From Bacteroidota bacterium (GTDB lineage: Bacteria > Bacteroidota > Bacteroidia > Chitinophagales > Chitinophagaceae), in the NCBI GenBank assembly GCA_018268075.1, contig JAFDXH010000248.1, forward strand, positions 1-64,000: a DNA stretch of 64,000 bases, read 5' to 3'. The translations under genes were made by a program, and so were the position numbers. Each line of letters starts with the position of its first letter. The first letter of the stretch is position 1. The notes beneath the pieces were generated by a model. That model had not been told where the DNA came from and did no database searches. It saw only the letters and a list, made by a program, of their open reading frames with translations. Shown here piece by piece: positions 1 through 9,643 of this stretch.

Positions 1-520
1 AGAAAAATATTGCCACGAATGCACGAATAGGGGTTTTATGGCTGGTAGGATTCTTACAACAATTCTTTGTGCTCTTTGTGGTTAGGTATCATTTTATATA
101 AGAAAAATATTGCCACGAATGCACGAATGGGGTTTTATGGCTGGTAAGATTCTTACAATAATTCTTTGTGCTCTTTGTGGTTAGGTATCATTTTATATAA
201 GAAAAATATTGCCACGAATGCACGAATAGGGTTTTATGGCTGGTAGGATTCTTACAATAATTCTTTGTGCTCTTTGTGGTTAGGTTTCATTTTATATAAG
301 AAAAATATTGCCACGAATGCACGAATAGGAGGTTGCGGCTTGTATGGCAGATCCACCTATTAATCAATCCTTGTGCTCTTTGCGGTTTTCTTTGTGTTCT
401 TTGTGGTTAGGTATCATTTTATTTAAGAGAATATAAATATTACCACGAATGCACGAATAGGGGGGTACTGTTTGTGGGGATCTAATAAGTGATTCCTTGT
501 GTTCTTTGTGGTTAAAATAA
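1..520. repeat. Tandem array of a ~99-bp intergenic repeat (about five units)
   Basis: Units begin at about 1, 101, 200 and 299, with a diverged fifth from about 432. The first three are nearly identical and 99-100 bp long. Each holds a doubled heptamer CACGAAT-G-CACGAAT near its left end and a doubled heptamer CTTTGTG-CT-CTTTGTG near its right end, ending GGTTAGG and an AT-rich spacer. The centre of unit 2 has a short perfect palindrome, GTAAGA-T-TCTTAC, at 144-156. Unit 4 is longer and carries the CTTTGTG element twice (about 369-387 and 390-407). Units 4 and 5 have diverged in the middle but keep both heptamer pairs. No open reading frame or start signal is visible, so this 630-base stretch is non-coding apart from the terminator at its right end. 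It may continue to the left of the window. Similar heptamer-pair sequences occur, as far as I remember, as dispersed intergenic repeats in other Bacteroidota; that is not checked. Confidence 0.9.
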
Positions 521-575
521 TAAATCAATATTTTATAAAAGGATAAAGATTTATCTCAACTTTCAGATAAAAAAC

Positions 576-611
576 AAGAGCCTCACAATTTATTTATCAT
601 GTGAGGCTCTT
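576..611 (-). terminator. Rho-independent terminator of the OmpA-like lipoprotein gene
   Basis: A perfect 12-bp stem (576-587 with 600-611) and a 12-base AT loop. On the minus strand it is followed by GTTTTTTA, the expected T tract. It lies 22 bases past the stop codon of the lipoprotein gene at 634. Confidence 0.88.
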
Positions 612-633
612 ACTTATTTTGTACAATTTTTAT

Positions 634-1506
634 TTATTGTCCCTTATTCTGTTCAGGGGCTTTCTCTATCAAATCCATGAACTGATTCAATTTCGGGGTA
701 ATGATAATTTCTGTACGCCTGTTTTTAGTTTTACCATCAGGTGTGTCATTGCTTGCTATTGGGTTAAACTCCCCTCGGCCGCCGGCAGTAAGCCTTTTAG
801 GATCTACGCCATAATTATTCTGAAGTGCCTGTACTACTGATGAGGCGCGAAGGCCGCTCAGGTCCCAATTATTGCGTATGTTGGGCTTAGATATAGGTAC
901 GTTATCTGTATTACCTTCAATCAATACATCATAATCTTTGTAATCGGTAATGATTTTTGCAATTTTTGATAAGGTAGATCCTGCCGCATCTGAAATTTCA
1001 TAACTACCAGATTTATATAGCATATTATCTGACAGGGAAATATAAACTACCCCCTTCAATACCTTTACATCTACATCCCTCATTTCTTCTCTGCTAAGTG
1101 ATCGGGTAAGATTATTGGTAAGAATCATATTCAAAGAATCACTTTTACTCTTGGAAGAAATTAACTCTTGAATGTACTTATTGGAAGAATTAATTTCATC
1201 TACAAGTTTGGAAACATTCACATTCCCTTGCCCTGCAGAGGTAAGGCACTTATCTAATGCAGACTGCAATGACTTCACATGCTCCTGTTCTGCCCGGATT
1301 CGCTCCTGCAAATTGGACATTTGCACAGTAGCCCTATCGAGGTTACTTTTACACTGCTCCCCCTCTCGTGTGAGCTGACTATTGGTTGCCTGCAAATTAT
1401 TGTAGCTGGCTTGTAACGAATTAAATTTCTTTGTACTTACACAGCCGGTAGCAAAAAGCATTGAGGCTATGATTGCTACAGAACTAAAGTTGATTTTCAC
1501 TATCAT
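634..1506 (-). CDS. OmpA-family peptidoglycan-binding lipoprotein with coiled coil
   Basis: A 290-residue envelope protein that probably ties the outer membrane to peptidoglycan. The N-terminus is a hydrophobic signal ending in a lipobox, LFATGC, so the mature protein should start with a lipidated Cys. Next comes a long Gln/Asn/Glu-rich heptad region (about 30-110, coiled coil). The C-terminal ~130 residues are an OmpA domain with IEGNTDNVP, NWDLSGLRA, RLTAGGRGE and a KNRRTEI motif holding the conserved Asp and Arg residues that bind diaminopimelate. I place the start at the ATG at 1506. A longer reading would begin with TTG at 1521, but that TTG lies inside a perfect -7 promoter box (1519-1526) and adds nothing to the signal peptide. 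The gene stands alone and ends at the terminator at 576-611. Confidence 0.88.
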   Translation of the reverse strand: MIVKINFSSVAIIASMLFATGCVSTKKFNSLQASYNNLQATNSQLTREGEQCKSNLDRATVQMSNLQERIRAEQEHVKSLQSALDKCLTSAGQGNVNVSKLVDEINSSNKYIQELISSKSKSDSLNMILTNNLTRSLSREEMRDVDVKVLKGVVYISLSDNMLYKSGSYEISDAAGSTLSKIAKIITDYKDYDVLIEGNTDNVPISKPNIRNNWDLSGLRASSVVQALQNNYGVDPKRLTAGGRGEFNPIASNDTPDGKTKNRRTEIIITPKLNQFMDLIEKAPEQNKGQ

Positions 1507-1518
1507 AGTTTTTAGGTT

Positions 1519-1526
1519 CAAAAATA
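1519..1526 (-). promoter_or_regulatory. -7 box TATTTTTG of the OmpA-like lipoprotein gene
   Basis: Read on the minus strand this is an exact match to the Bacteroidota -7 consensus TAnnTTTG, 12 bases before the ATG at 1506. No well-spaced -33 TTG is visible. Its overlap with the alternative TTG codon argues for the ATG start. Confidence 0.5.
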
Positions 1527-1702
1527 TGGAAAGATGCTATCAAAATCCTCGCCAATATGATAGTGAAACTTATAATAAAGTGCTATACTTTTAAATTATA
1601 CCGATTATACATTGATAATAGTCCAATTAATTGACAAAGAATTGATAAACTGTTTTTTTTAAGATCCTTGTTTTACAATAATAATTTCAATCATCAGAGT
1701 TT

Positions 1703-4700
1703 TTATTGTGCCAGCGATATTCTAATCTGCACGCCAGCCCTGGTATCCACAGTAGGAGCCGAGGACGAAATATATGGATTCACTCTTCGTTGTTGAAAAT
1801 ACAATTTTACATTTACTCTATTGCTGATGTAATAATCAATTGTAGGGTTTATACTGATCTCTTTGCTGCCATTGGTAGCAAAGGCACTATTTTGATCAAG
1901 GCGGCTATTGCTGGTAACGTTATCGCGCACACTAAAATCTAACTGAAATTTTATCTCATTGTCCAGTTTCTTAGTATCATTTTTAGTAAAGGGCAATTTG
2001 AAAGGCAGTTTCAATCCCCGTTTACGAAAACTCCCTCCAAAAGTATATTCTGTAGAGCGCACTTCACTTAGCTGATAATCTATAAGGCTTAGGCTTAGCT
2101 GGCGCTGCTTTACATAATCAAACTTTAGGCTTAACTGGTTAGTAAAAGTCATATCAATACCCACAAGAGGGGAAAACTGCTCCTGAATGGTAATATTAGG
2201 AACAAGGAAAAATGGGATATAGTTATGCGATACTGTGTCAATAAATGAAGGATAGTTATATCTGGAAATGTCCTGATATAGAAGGGCTGAAGTAAAACTG
2301 TTCATACCCAAGCTTGCATTGTATGCGTGGGTGAGGGTAAAATTGGTAAATACAGAACTTAAGGATGGAATTTTACTAAGCCCTGTGTAAGAAATTCGCC
2401 AGTTGGGCTTGGGTAAAATACCACTAAATGGATTCGATTTTAAATTACCGTTTTGCTGTTTTATCAAAGATACTTTTGTAGGATCCTGCCCTGTGTATGC
2501 AGCTATAAATGCAGGTACCAATACATCAACGGCATAACGGCCGTAGCCTAAGGCATACCCATCTGCACCTACAGGATTTCCTGCTACCTGATTGTATTTA
2601 TTATTTGACCCCAAGCGTTTTGATAATATTTGCCGGTAGTCCTGAAATTTGAGGAATGTAGCAGAGACACGGTTAGGATCATATTTTTCAAATAAGGTAT
2701 TTAAAGCAATATAGCTTACACTAAAGCCTCCATTAATATAAGGGCTAAGATGCGCAAAACTGTTACCAAGGCCGGTGGTATCCTTAAAAGTTTCTGAGTA
2801 GTTTTTACTAAAAGTTTTCTCCAGATTTATATCTATAGTCAAATCTCTTATGGGCTCTAATTGTGCAGAAGCTGCTATTCGCTGATCGAATGATTGAATA
2901 AAGAGATCATTAAAGTTGGAATCTTTAGAGATAAGGCCCCGCGCCGCGGCCTTGTTAAGCCACGTAGTGTCTGGCTGCTTACCCATTATAAAATCAAACC
3001 CGGGCGCCATACTTTTAAAATTTTCACCAAGTAATTGTGTACTATCTGTATATCCTGGAAGTCGGGTATGGCTATTTTGAGAAACGGTAGCATTCACCGA
3101 TTTTATGCTGGTAAGCAACTTGCCAAAAAATCGGGCTGCACCACCTATTTGAGGCAATTCATTGGGGTTTTTAGGTTGTTGAATTCCCGGTCTTTTTGTT
3201 TTTTCCAGAGAATCATTTTTGTTGCTTACCCGAGGCTGTGCAGGCTGTTCTAATGCTCTCAACCATTTAGATTTTGAATAGAGCCTAGTAAAGTCCATTT
3301 GCAGATTTGCCTCCTCCTGTTGTCCATTTTCTAAAAAGTTACCGAGGTTTACGGCAAGCCTTGATGCCCCAATCCATCTGTAATTGGCAGTATAATTGAG
3401 CCTTAGCGTGGTCCAATCGGTTAAGGGGAATTTATTTAATGGAACAGTATAAGACAGATTCACTGTTTGTGTGAATACAGTATTTCTTCCACCGGAGAAG
3501 AAATTGTTTCGAACAGTATCACGCTTTGCCTTTGTGTCGAGCCTACCGTATGGCTCATCTATACGAGCATTATTTAAGGCAGAAAAATCAAGATTCAATG
3601 ATCTGGTAAGATCCCATCTTAGAATATAATTTCTGTCAAAGGTGAAATACTTGTCATACGTTTCCGGTGTCACGTACTTATCGCCTCCAATACTTCTTGG
3701 TTTAATTACACCAAACTGCCTGTACACATCAGCCCTAAAAGTAAGTTGCGACGGAATCGGATTGAAATTAATATCCTTAATGAGATCGAACCAATGGGTC
3801 TTGCTCTTCTTAAATATTTTTTTGAAAGGCTCAATATATTTAGGTTGTGGCGCAAAATTATATCCTAATCCCCCTCGTTGTTTGGTTACATTGTTGTATT
3901 CTATTAATGGATTGTGTGCTTCTGTTTTAGTGTAGGTATAGCTTACATCTATATTCTCTACATCCCATATTTTCGGCTTCTTGTTATTCGTTCGGGTTTT
4001 ATGCACATTTGTAAAACTGATAGTTTTAATACTTGCAAAATCCACGGCATTTCTTCTGATAGAATCTTTCTCAGCGCTATTGGCGTTTTTCAATTTCTGT
4101 TTCAGAGTAATATCCATATCAAATGGATCATATTGGGGCGTGCTGATAGTTTGAGAAATACTTCCATAAAACGGAATAGAAAGTGCTGCACTTCGAGGTA
4201 ATAATTTACCTAATTCGAGATTAGTGGCCACATCAAACTGTAAAAAATTATCCTTAAACCGGTCGTTTACCCGCTGCTCCAAAGTACCAAAACCATGGCT
4301 ATGCGTATTAGCTGAAGCAGAAATGGTTCCGAGATCGGCCAATGCTAGATCTACTCTGGCTAGTGATGCCCAACCACCCTTTTCATCTAATGATGAGAGG
4401 CGTAGCTCATTGAACCATAGTTCGCCACAAGCGCTGGTAGCATTGGTATTTTCTACGCCCATCAGCATGCCTTTTATTTCGCCCAGATTCGGGTTTCCCA
4501 TTATCGAGTAGGTCTGACCGTTAGGTTGCAATTGGGAATACACCGAATTGATTGGTGAACTACTTAGATTTCTGGCAGTTTTTATTTGTGTAAGTACGCT
4601 CAGGTCTAAGTCGAGGTTATTGCTCTTTATCCATAAGGTATCGTTATAGGCGTCGCTATTGGGGTCCAATCCTGTATTTAATGGGGTAAGTTTTAATGGA

Positions 4701-7700
4701 ATGCGCACTTCGTAATAATTACTTACAAAATCACTACCCATTCTTACTACCGCTGTAAGGCTATTATCCCCAATGGCAGTTTCAATATTTCTTTCAGCAT
4801 GGATGTACATTTGCAATTTTCTGAATTGCCTCAAATCTTTATTTCCAAATGTCTGAAATACTGCTTTGGCATCTTTCTTGGCAAGCCCACAGAATTGAAC
4901 TGTTAAGGATTGCTCATTTTGCAAAAGGTTTACCCCATTATTACTCAAAGTCTGCACACGTTCTATTTCACGGGGTGTACGATATGGCAGTGGTGAACGT
5001 TTATCATTTTCTTCAATATTCACTGCACCTACATTAAAATCATCTGTATTTTCAGGGGCATAATTTCCTGTAGAATCTAACTTAAACTGGAACTTACGCC
5101 AAGTGTTTCTAACCAAAGCCAGTTTGCCAAATCTTACTGTAACGCTATCATCAAAATCTGTAAGGTACATTCTGATAAAACGTATAGATTTAAAATCAGG
5201 AATGTTTCCAATTTTTTTATTGTATGAGTCTATTGGTATTCTCAACTGGTACCAAGTTTCATTTCGTGAGGTACCATCTGCCAGCTTTACTCCTACTACT
5301 TTTTTATCCACGATGAAATTAGTGCCAATACTCATAGATGGGTCAGTAGGAGGCTTTAAATTTACAGTATATTGAAAATACTCTTCTGTTTCATTGAGCG
5401 TATTATCATGGTTTACATCTTCCTGATCGGGATAAAGTGTAGCAGCGCTGGAGTATGGCGAGTTATTGTCTGCTATTGGTGAATTGCCCTGCGGATTATT
5501 AAATTTCTTATACCTGGTAAGAATTCCAGCACCTTCTGCATCTAAAGCACTTCCTCTGTAATACTGGTAATTATCTGATGAAGGATCTGCTATAGCATCT
5601 TGATAAACCTTAGAAGATGTACCAAAGTTGGCCGCCAATACATTCAAATAATCATTTCTTCTGAAAACTATTTCAGCGCTATCAGTTAGCCCATCAAATC
5701 CTACATCCTGATAAGGCCTGTCTCGTGGGTCGTTGCTAAAGGCATTGGTTACCTGCACTGGGTTTCGGGGTACTACGCCCCATATAGAGGTATCTACCTG
5801 AGCTGGAAGATTGGGTGTGGGCAGCCCGTTTTCATAAAACCTTCTGGAATCTTTAAGTATGTCCTCAGATATATTTCCCAGATTGATATAAAATTTACCA
5901 CCAGTACTCGAAGGGTTAGTGATGAAAGGATCCTGAACCCAACATTCTATATATTCAATATTGGCCGTTTCAAAATCTGTTTGATCAATATTTCTCATCA
6001 ATCCGCCCCATTTACTTTTAGGGTTCAAAAATTTTCCGCCGGCATTTACTTTTGATGGGTCTGCTTCAAAATTATATGGACCCCGATCCTTTGGATAAAA
6101 AGATAAATCAAAAGTGATTAGTTGGTTCTGCCCAAAATCGGTGGTACGTTGGGGAAAAATTTCTGATTGGGAAATTGCTCGTACACGTGGGTCAGAGAGG
6201 GCTACCTTATTTCCTCTTAAAGGATTATTAATATTTTTAGGATCCTGTAATGTAGGCTCTATCTGGTACCAGGCAAGGCTTGCCCTGTTTTTGCCATAAT
6301 CCAACGAATTACTTAGTGCTGCCTCCGGGAAAAGAATATTTCCGTTTTGATCTGTAGCGCCCAAAGGTGTAGAAGCCAGCACCCAGCTTATTGGTGGAAA
6401 ACGCAAATCTATATCGCTTTTACTTCCTTCAAAATTATCAATGTAAATGACACCGTTGCTACCTCTGCCTATTTGCGGCGCATGGCCCGGTTTCAAATAA
6501 GCAGCTTCAGCATAGGCATTGAGGGTAGATGGGGCTACACTATTAAAGAAAGGAAGTTTATTGAGCAATTTAGTCAATCGGGGTACATTCCTTTTGTAGC
6601 TGATATCTGCCCCATACATGCTGTTTCTTATTGGGTCTTCGCCATAATCTACTTTTGTAAAGAATGGCCTTTCACTCAGTCTTACATAAGTAGCACCGAT
6701 AGACATCTGCTCTTTGGCAGTATTTTTTGCCATGTAATCGAGGCGCAGCCCCATGTAGCTTTTCTGCTGCATTCCATAGGAAGCATTATTTTCAAAATTT
6801 ACCTGCACCGGCAATCCGGCATTTATGATAGCCTGATTAATTATTTTTATAGTTCCTAAATCATAATTGATTGTATAATCAATATTTTCGCTCAACTGCT
6901 GACCGCCAGCAGTAACTGTAACTGATCCGGGAGGAATGTTGTATCCAATACTAATATCTGAGGTGGAAGAAGTTTTAGCCGAGCCTTTCAGAACAAATCT
7001 ATCCAGATTAGGAAATTGTTGTTGAGCTGTTGTTTTTATGGAATCATACAATGGATAATAAAGGCTGTCTGCCCCCTGCGCTGGAATGCTGAAAACTTTG
7101 GGCGAAAGGTCGCGGCCAAATGGCTGTAATAGGGGAAAGATAACCCTGCTGTAAGGTGAGAGCACGGTATAACCTTCTACAAAATCAAAAATACCATCTG
7201 GCTGAGGATCATTTTGATTATTCAATCTATCCAGATTTACCAGGCTCAATATGGGTGTACCTTGATTAAGGTCGCCGAAAGGCAAATACCGTTTGGCGCC
7301 AAGGCCTGGTTGCTCATACAATACATTCAGATTAAAATCCTGCCTATCAAGTGCACCGAAACCTACGCTGTACACATTCTTCATCATCAGGTTCCATATC
7401 GGAAGCCCTGGGCGCTGGGATGTTGCTTTAAGTAACTTTAAAAAAAGTATCTTTTGATTGCTGGTTGTTGAATCCGGTGGAACATCCTGAGAAAATTCCC
7501 CTACCTGATAGATTTTGCCATTATAAGAATATTGATAGGCCACACCCAATACCTCATCGGGCTGAAGCGGTTGACTCAATGAAAGAAACCCCACCTTAGG
7601 ATTATAGATATACTGTGTAGAATCAAGTTTACGTGCAAAGGTTTTTTCAAAATCTTGTACAGGGCTTAGGCCTAAAGCTGTTAATTGGCTCGTTATCAGT

Positions 7701-8893
7701 GAGCCATCACGGCTATTAGGGTTTCCGGTGATCAGTGAATATTCATTATTGGTATTATTTTCCGGAAGAGAGCCAGTAGCTATAAATGGATGAAAGGGAT
7801 TGCTTTCGCCCAAATCCATCAATCCTACAATTTCACGAGCATCGCGGGTTACACCGTTTTTATTGGTCACCCACACTTCCATTCTGAGAATATTAACTGG
7901 AGTAATTACTGCCGGCAAGTTACTCATCACTTTATTGTAATTATTTTTAAAATATTGTGCCAGCAGAAAATGGCGGTTTTCTTCATAATCATCTGCCTTA
8001 AATTCAAATTGCTGAGCTGCTGCACCACCCTGTAAATTTACCGATTGGCGTTGTGATTTTTGATTGGCCAATATTCCGGTAATAAATAATTTACCAAATT
8101 GCAATTGAGTTTTAATACCAAATAATGACTGAGCCCCCGGAATAAGGGTACTACGTGAAGGAAAAGATACATTGCCGGCCTCAAAACGTTTTAATATTTC
8201 ATCATCTGTGCCGGTATAATCAAGTTTGAGCTGGTTGGAAAAATCAAAATTAGCAAGTGTATTGTAGCTGATAGGAAATTTTAATTTATTCCCAATATTG
8301 GCATTCACATTTAGCTGAGCGGCCATATCAAAATCAAATCCACCATTCTTTCGCGCCCTTTCCGGAAGAGTGGGATTTTTAATGTTTTGCCCCTGATATC
8401 CTGCCGTAATATCTACATTTCCCTGAGGCTGAATATCTATTTTCCCGTTGCCAAAAAGGCGGTTAAAGAGATTGTCGTACACGCTTAATTTGGGCTTTAC
8501 TCTACCGCGATTTAATATATTAAGTGTGTTGGCTCGTTTTTTAAAATAATCATTTTCTGCACGCCTTGCTTCTATGGCTCGAAACTCCTCAGCAGTATAG
8601 TAGGTAGGTGTACGATAATATTTATCCCCTATTTTTTCATAAACAATATAATATTGAGTGGCCGGATCATAGGCAATAGAGTCTGTAATATTGGGAGGCA
8701 GTTTAAAATCGAAGGTGCTTTTCTTTTGATTGAGAAAATCGCCACGCCGGTCTTGGATAGGAAAATGTAGCGAATCGTCCTTAGCAACCTGTGCAATTAC
8801 GGATATCTGGCACGCAAAAAGCAATACCGTTGAAAGAACACAAATCCTTATCAACCAAATAAAATCAGGAGCAAATCTTCTCTTTAGGGACAT
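1703..8893 (-). CDS. sprA: SprA (Sov), outer-membrane translocon of the type IX secretion system
   Basis: A 2396-residue protein, the usual size for SprA, the very large beta-barrel through which type IX cargo leaves the cell and which gliding needs. It starts at ATG with a signal peptide (hydrophobic core about 12-34, ending VIAQ). The N-terminal part has the family pattern of YYIVYEKIGDKYY and a TAEEFRAIEA stretch. The rest is built of alternating aromatic/polar strands with Asn- and Tyr-rich turns, and the protein ends in a barrel-like strand, ISLAQ. Substrates are recruited through partner proteins PorV and the plug; none of those is certain here, though a PorE-like gene lies at the right edge. 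The start is 26 bases from the ruvA stop, so the two are probably one transcript. No frameshift or gap is visible in 7.2 kb. Confidence 0.95.
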   Translation of the reverse strand: MSLKRRFAPDFIWLIRICVLSTVLLFACQISVIAQVAKDDSLHFPIQDRRGDFLNQKKSTFDFKLPPNITDSIAYDPATQYYIVYEKIGDKYYRTPTYYTAEEFRAIEARRAENDYFKKRANTLNILNRGRVKPKLSVYDNLFNRLFGNGKIDIQPQGNVDITAGYQGQNIKNPTLPERARKNGGFDFDMAAQLNVNANIGNKLKFPISYNTLANFDFSNQLKLDYTGTDDEILKRFEAGNVSFPSRSTLIPGAQSLFGIKTQLQFGKLFITGILANQKSQRQSVNLQGGAAAQQFEFKADDYEENRHFLLAQYFKNNYNKVMSNLPAVITPVNILRMEVWVTNKNGVTRDAREIVGLMDLGESNPFHPFIATGSLPENNTNNEYSLITGNPNSRDGSLITSQLTALGLSPVQDFEKTFARKLDSTQYIYNPKVGFLSLSQPLQPDEVLGVAYQYSYNGKIYQVGEFSQDVPPDSTTSNQKILFLKLLKATSQRPGLPIWNLMMKNVYSVGFGALDRQDFNLNVLYEQPGLGAKRYLPFGDLNQGTPILSLVNLDRLNNQNDPQPDGIFDFVEGYTVLSPYSRVIFPLLQPFGRDLSPKVFSIPAQGADSLYYPLYDSIKTTAQQQFPNLDRFVLKGSAKTSSTSDISIGYNIPPGSVTVTAGGQQLSENIDYTINYDLGTIKIINQAIINAGLPVQVNFENNASYGMQQKSYMGLRLDYMAKNTAKEQMSIGATYVRLSERPFFTKVDYGEDPIRNSMYGADISYKRNVPRLTKLLNKLPFFNSVAPSTLNAYAEAAYLKPGHAPQIGRGSNGVIYIDNFEGSKSDIDLRFPPISWVLASTPLGATDQNGNILFPEAALSNSLDYGKNRASLAWYQIEPTLQDPKNINNPLRGNKVALSDPRVRAISQSEIFPQRTTDFGQNQLITFDLSFYPKDRGPYNFEADPSKVNAGGKFLNPKSKWGGLMRNIDQTDFETANIEYIECWVQDPFITNPSSTGGKFYINLGNISEDILKDSRRFYENGLPTPNLPAQVDTSIWGVVPRNPVQVTNAFSNDPRDRPYQDVGFDGLTDSAEIVFRRNDYLNVLAANFGTSSKVYQDAIADPSSDNYQYYRGSALDAEGAGILTRYKKFNNPQGNSPIADNNSPYSSAATLYPDQEDVNHDNTLNETEEYFQYTVNLKPPTDPSMSIGTNFIVDKKVVGVKLADGTSRNETWYQLRIPIDSYNKKIGNIPDFKSIRFIRMYLTDFDDSVTVRFGKLALVRNTWRKFQFKLDSTGNYAPENTDDFNVGAVNIEENDKRSPLPYRTPREIERVQTLSNNGVNLLQNEQSLTVQFCGLAKKDAKAVFQTFGNKDLRQFRKLQMYIHAERNIETAIGDNSLTAVVRMGSDFVSNYYEVRIPLKLTPLNTGLDPNSDAYNDTLWIKSNNLDLDLSVLTQIKTARNLSSSPINSVYSQLQPNGQTYSIMGNPNLGEIKGMLMGVENTNATSACGELWFNELRLSSLDEKGGWASLARVDLALADLGTISASANTHSHGFGTLEQRVNDRFKDNFLQFDVATNLELGKLLPRSAALSIPFYGSISQTISTPQYDPFDMDITLKQKLKNANSAEKDSIRRNAVDFASIKTISFTNVHKTRTNNKKPKIWDVENIDVSYTYTKTEAHNPLIEYNNVTKQRGGLGYNFAPQPKYIEPFKKIFKKSKTHWFDLIKDINFNPIPSQLTFRADVYRQFGVIKPRSIGGDKYVTPETYDKYFTFDRNYILRWDLTRSLNLDFSALNNARIDEPYGRLDTKAKRDTVRNNFFSGGRNTVFTQTVNLSYTVPLNKFPLTDWTTLRLNYTANYRWIGASRLAVNLGNFLENGQQEEANLQMDFTRLYSKSKWLRALEQPAQPRVSNKNDSLEKTKRPGIQQPKNPNELPQIGGAARFFGKLLTSIKSVNATVSQNSHTRLPGYTDSTQLLGENFKSMAPGFDFIMGKQPDTTWLNKAAARGLISKDSNFNDLFIQSFDQRIAASAQLEPIRDLTIDINLEKTFSKNYSETFKDTTGLGNSFAHLSPYINGGFSVSYIALNTLFEKYDPNRVSATFLKFQDYRQILSKRLGSNNKYNQVAGNPVGADGYALGYGRYAVDVLVPAFIAAYTGQDPTKVSLIKQQNGNLKSNPFSGILPKPNWRISYTGLSKIPSLSSVFTNFTLTHAYNASLGMNSFTSALLYQDISRYNYPSFIDTVSHNYIPFFLVPNITIQEQFSPLVGIDMTFTNQLSLKFDYVKQRQLSLSLIDYQLSEVRSTEYTFGGSFRKRGLKLPFKLPFTKNDTKKLDNEIKFQLDFSVRDNVTSNSRLDQNSAFATNGSKEISINPTIDYYISNRVNVKLYFQQRRVNPYISSSAPTVDTRAGVQIRISLAQ

Positions 8894-8919
8894 CCAGCAA
8901 ATTTGTAGGTAGAATTATC

Positions 8920-9507
8920 TCAAATAGCTTTCAGGGCTTTTTTAATTATAGTTTCCAGGTTATTTTGTATAGTTGGTTCGGCTTGTATAGCTTTTTTTAT
9001 TGATTGTTCAGCCACAGGCCTGGCAATTCCAAGTGCTACTAAAGCATTTAACGCATCCATCTCTAAAGTATTGCCAACAGATTGAATGCCCGGAACAGAA
9101 TTTGATAATTTGGACACCTTATCTTTTAATTCAAGCACCAGTCTTTCCGCTGTCTTTTTACCAATTCCCTTTACACTTTCCAACTGCCTTGCATTGTTCA
9201 TTACTATAGCATTCGTAATTTCTGAAGGTTTCATACCACTAAGCATCATTCGTGCTGTAGATGCGCCTACCCCCGATACACTGATGAGCAATATAAACAT
9301 TTCCTTTTCAACGGCATCAAAAAAACCATATAAAGTATGAGCATCTTCCTTAATATGCAGGTGGGTAAATAATTTCCCTTCTTCCAGATTTTGAATAGCT
9401 GTATAGGTACTTAACGAAATATTTACTTCATACCCTACACCATTTACATCTACATAAATTAAGGCGGGCGTTTTATAAACAAATTTTCCTGACAGGTATG
9501 CAATCAT
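8920..9507 (-). CDS. ruvA: Holliday junction DNA helicase subunit RuvA
   Basis: A 195-residue RuvA, which binds Holliday junctions as a tetramer and loads the RuvB motor during recombination repair. Domain I (OB fold, about 1-62) begins MIAYLSGKF. Domain II has the two helix-hairpin-helix turns, SVSGVGASTA (about 77-86) and SVKGIGKKTAERL (about 112-124). Domain III, at the end, has ALVALGI followed by a helical stretch that contacts RuvB. The length is normal. The start ATG at 9507 lies 20 bases from an exact -7 box. ruvA is the upstream gene of the ruvA-sprA pair. Confidence 0.96.
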   Translation of the reverse strand: MIAYLSGKFVYKTPALIYVDVNGVGYEVNISLSTYTAIQNLEEGKLFTHLHIKEDAHTLYGFFDAVEKEMFILLISVSGVGASTARMMLSGMKPSEITNAIVMNNARQLESVKGIGKKTAERLVLELKDKVSKLSNSVPGIQSVGNTLEMDALNALVALGIARPVAEQSIKKAIQAEPTIQNNLETIIKKALKAI

Positions 9508-9526
9508 AGCTATAAAAAAAGGTCGC

Positions 9527-9534
9527 CAAAAGTA
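9527..9534 (-). promoter_or_regulatory. -7 box TACTTTTG upstream of ruvA-sprA
   Basis: An exact TAnnTTTG match on the minus strand, 20 bases before the ruvA ATG, in the divergent spacer shared with fabH. A well-spaced -33 element is not obvious. Confidence 0.5.
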
Positions 9535-9586
9535 AGTAATTCAATTCAATGAACATTATATTACGATAATATTAATATATGCACTC

Positions 9587-9614
9587 ATTGATTTATCAGG
9601 ATGTTGTAAATTTG
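9587..9614 (+). promoter_or_regulatory. Putative fabH promoter
   Basis: An exact -7 box TAAATTTG (9607-9614) lies 30 bases before the fabH ATG. An ATTG at 9587-9590 sits 16 bases upstream and could serve as the -33 element, slightly closer than the usual 17-23. Confidence 0.5.
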
Positions 9615-9643
9615 ATTCCTTAACCAAAAATATTTTAACCCTG

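Noticed and set aside
1-520. Possible CRISPR array, because of regularly spaced repeats
   Set aside because: The whole ~99-bp unit is repeated, so there are no unique spacers between short repeats, and there are no cas genes.
6347-6859. 170-codon open frame antisense to sprA
   Set aside because: It lies wholly inside sprA, has no promoter or recognisable domain, and the composition follows from the sprA frame.
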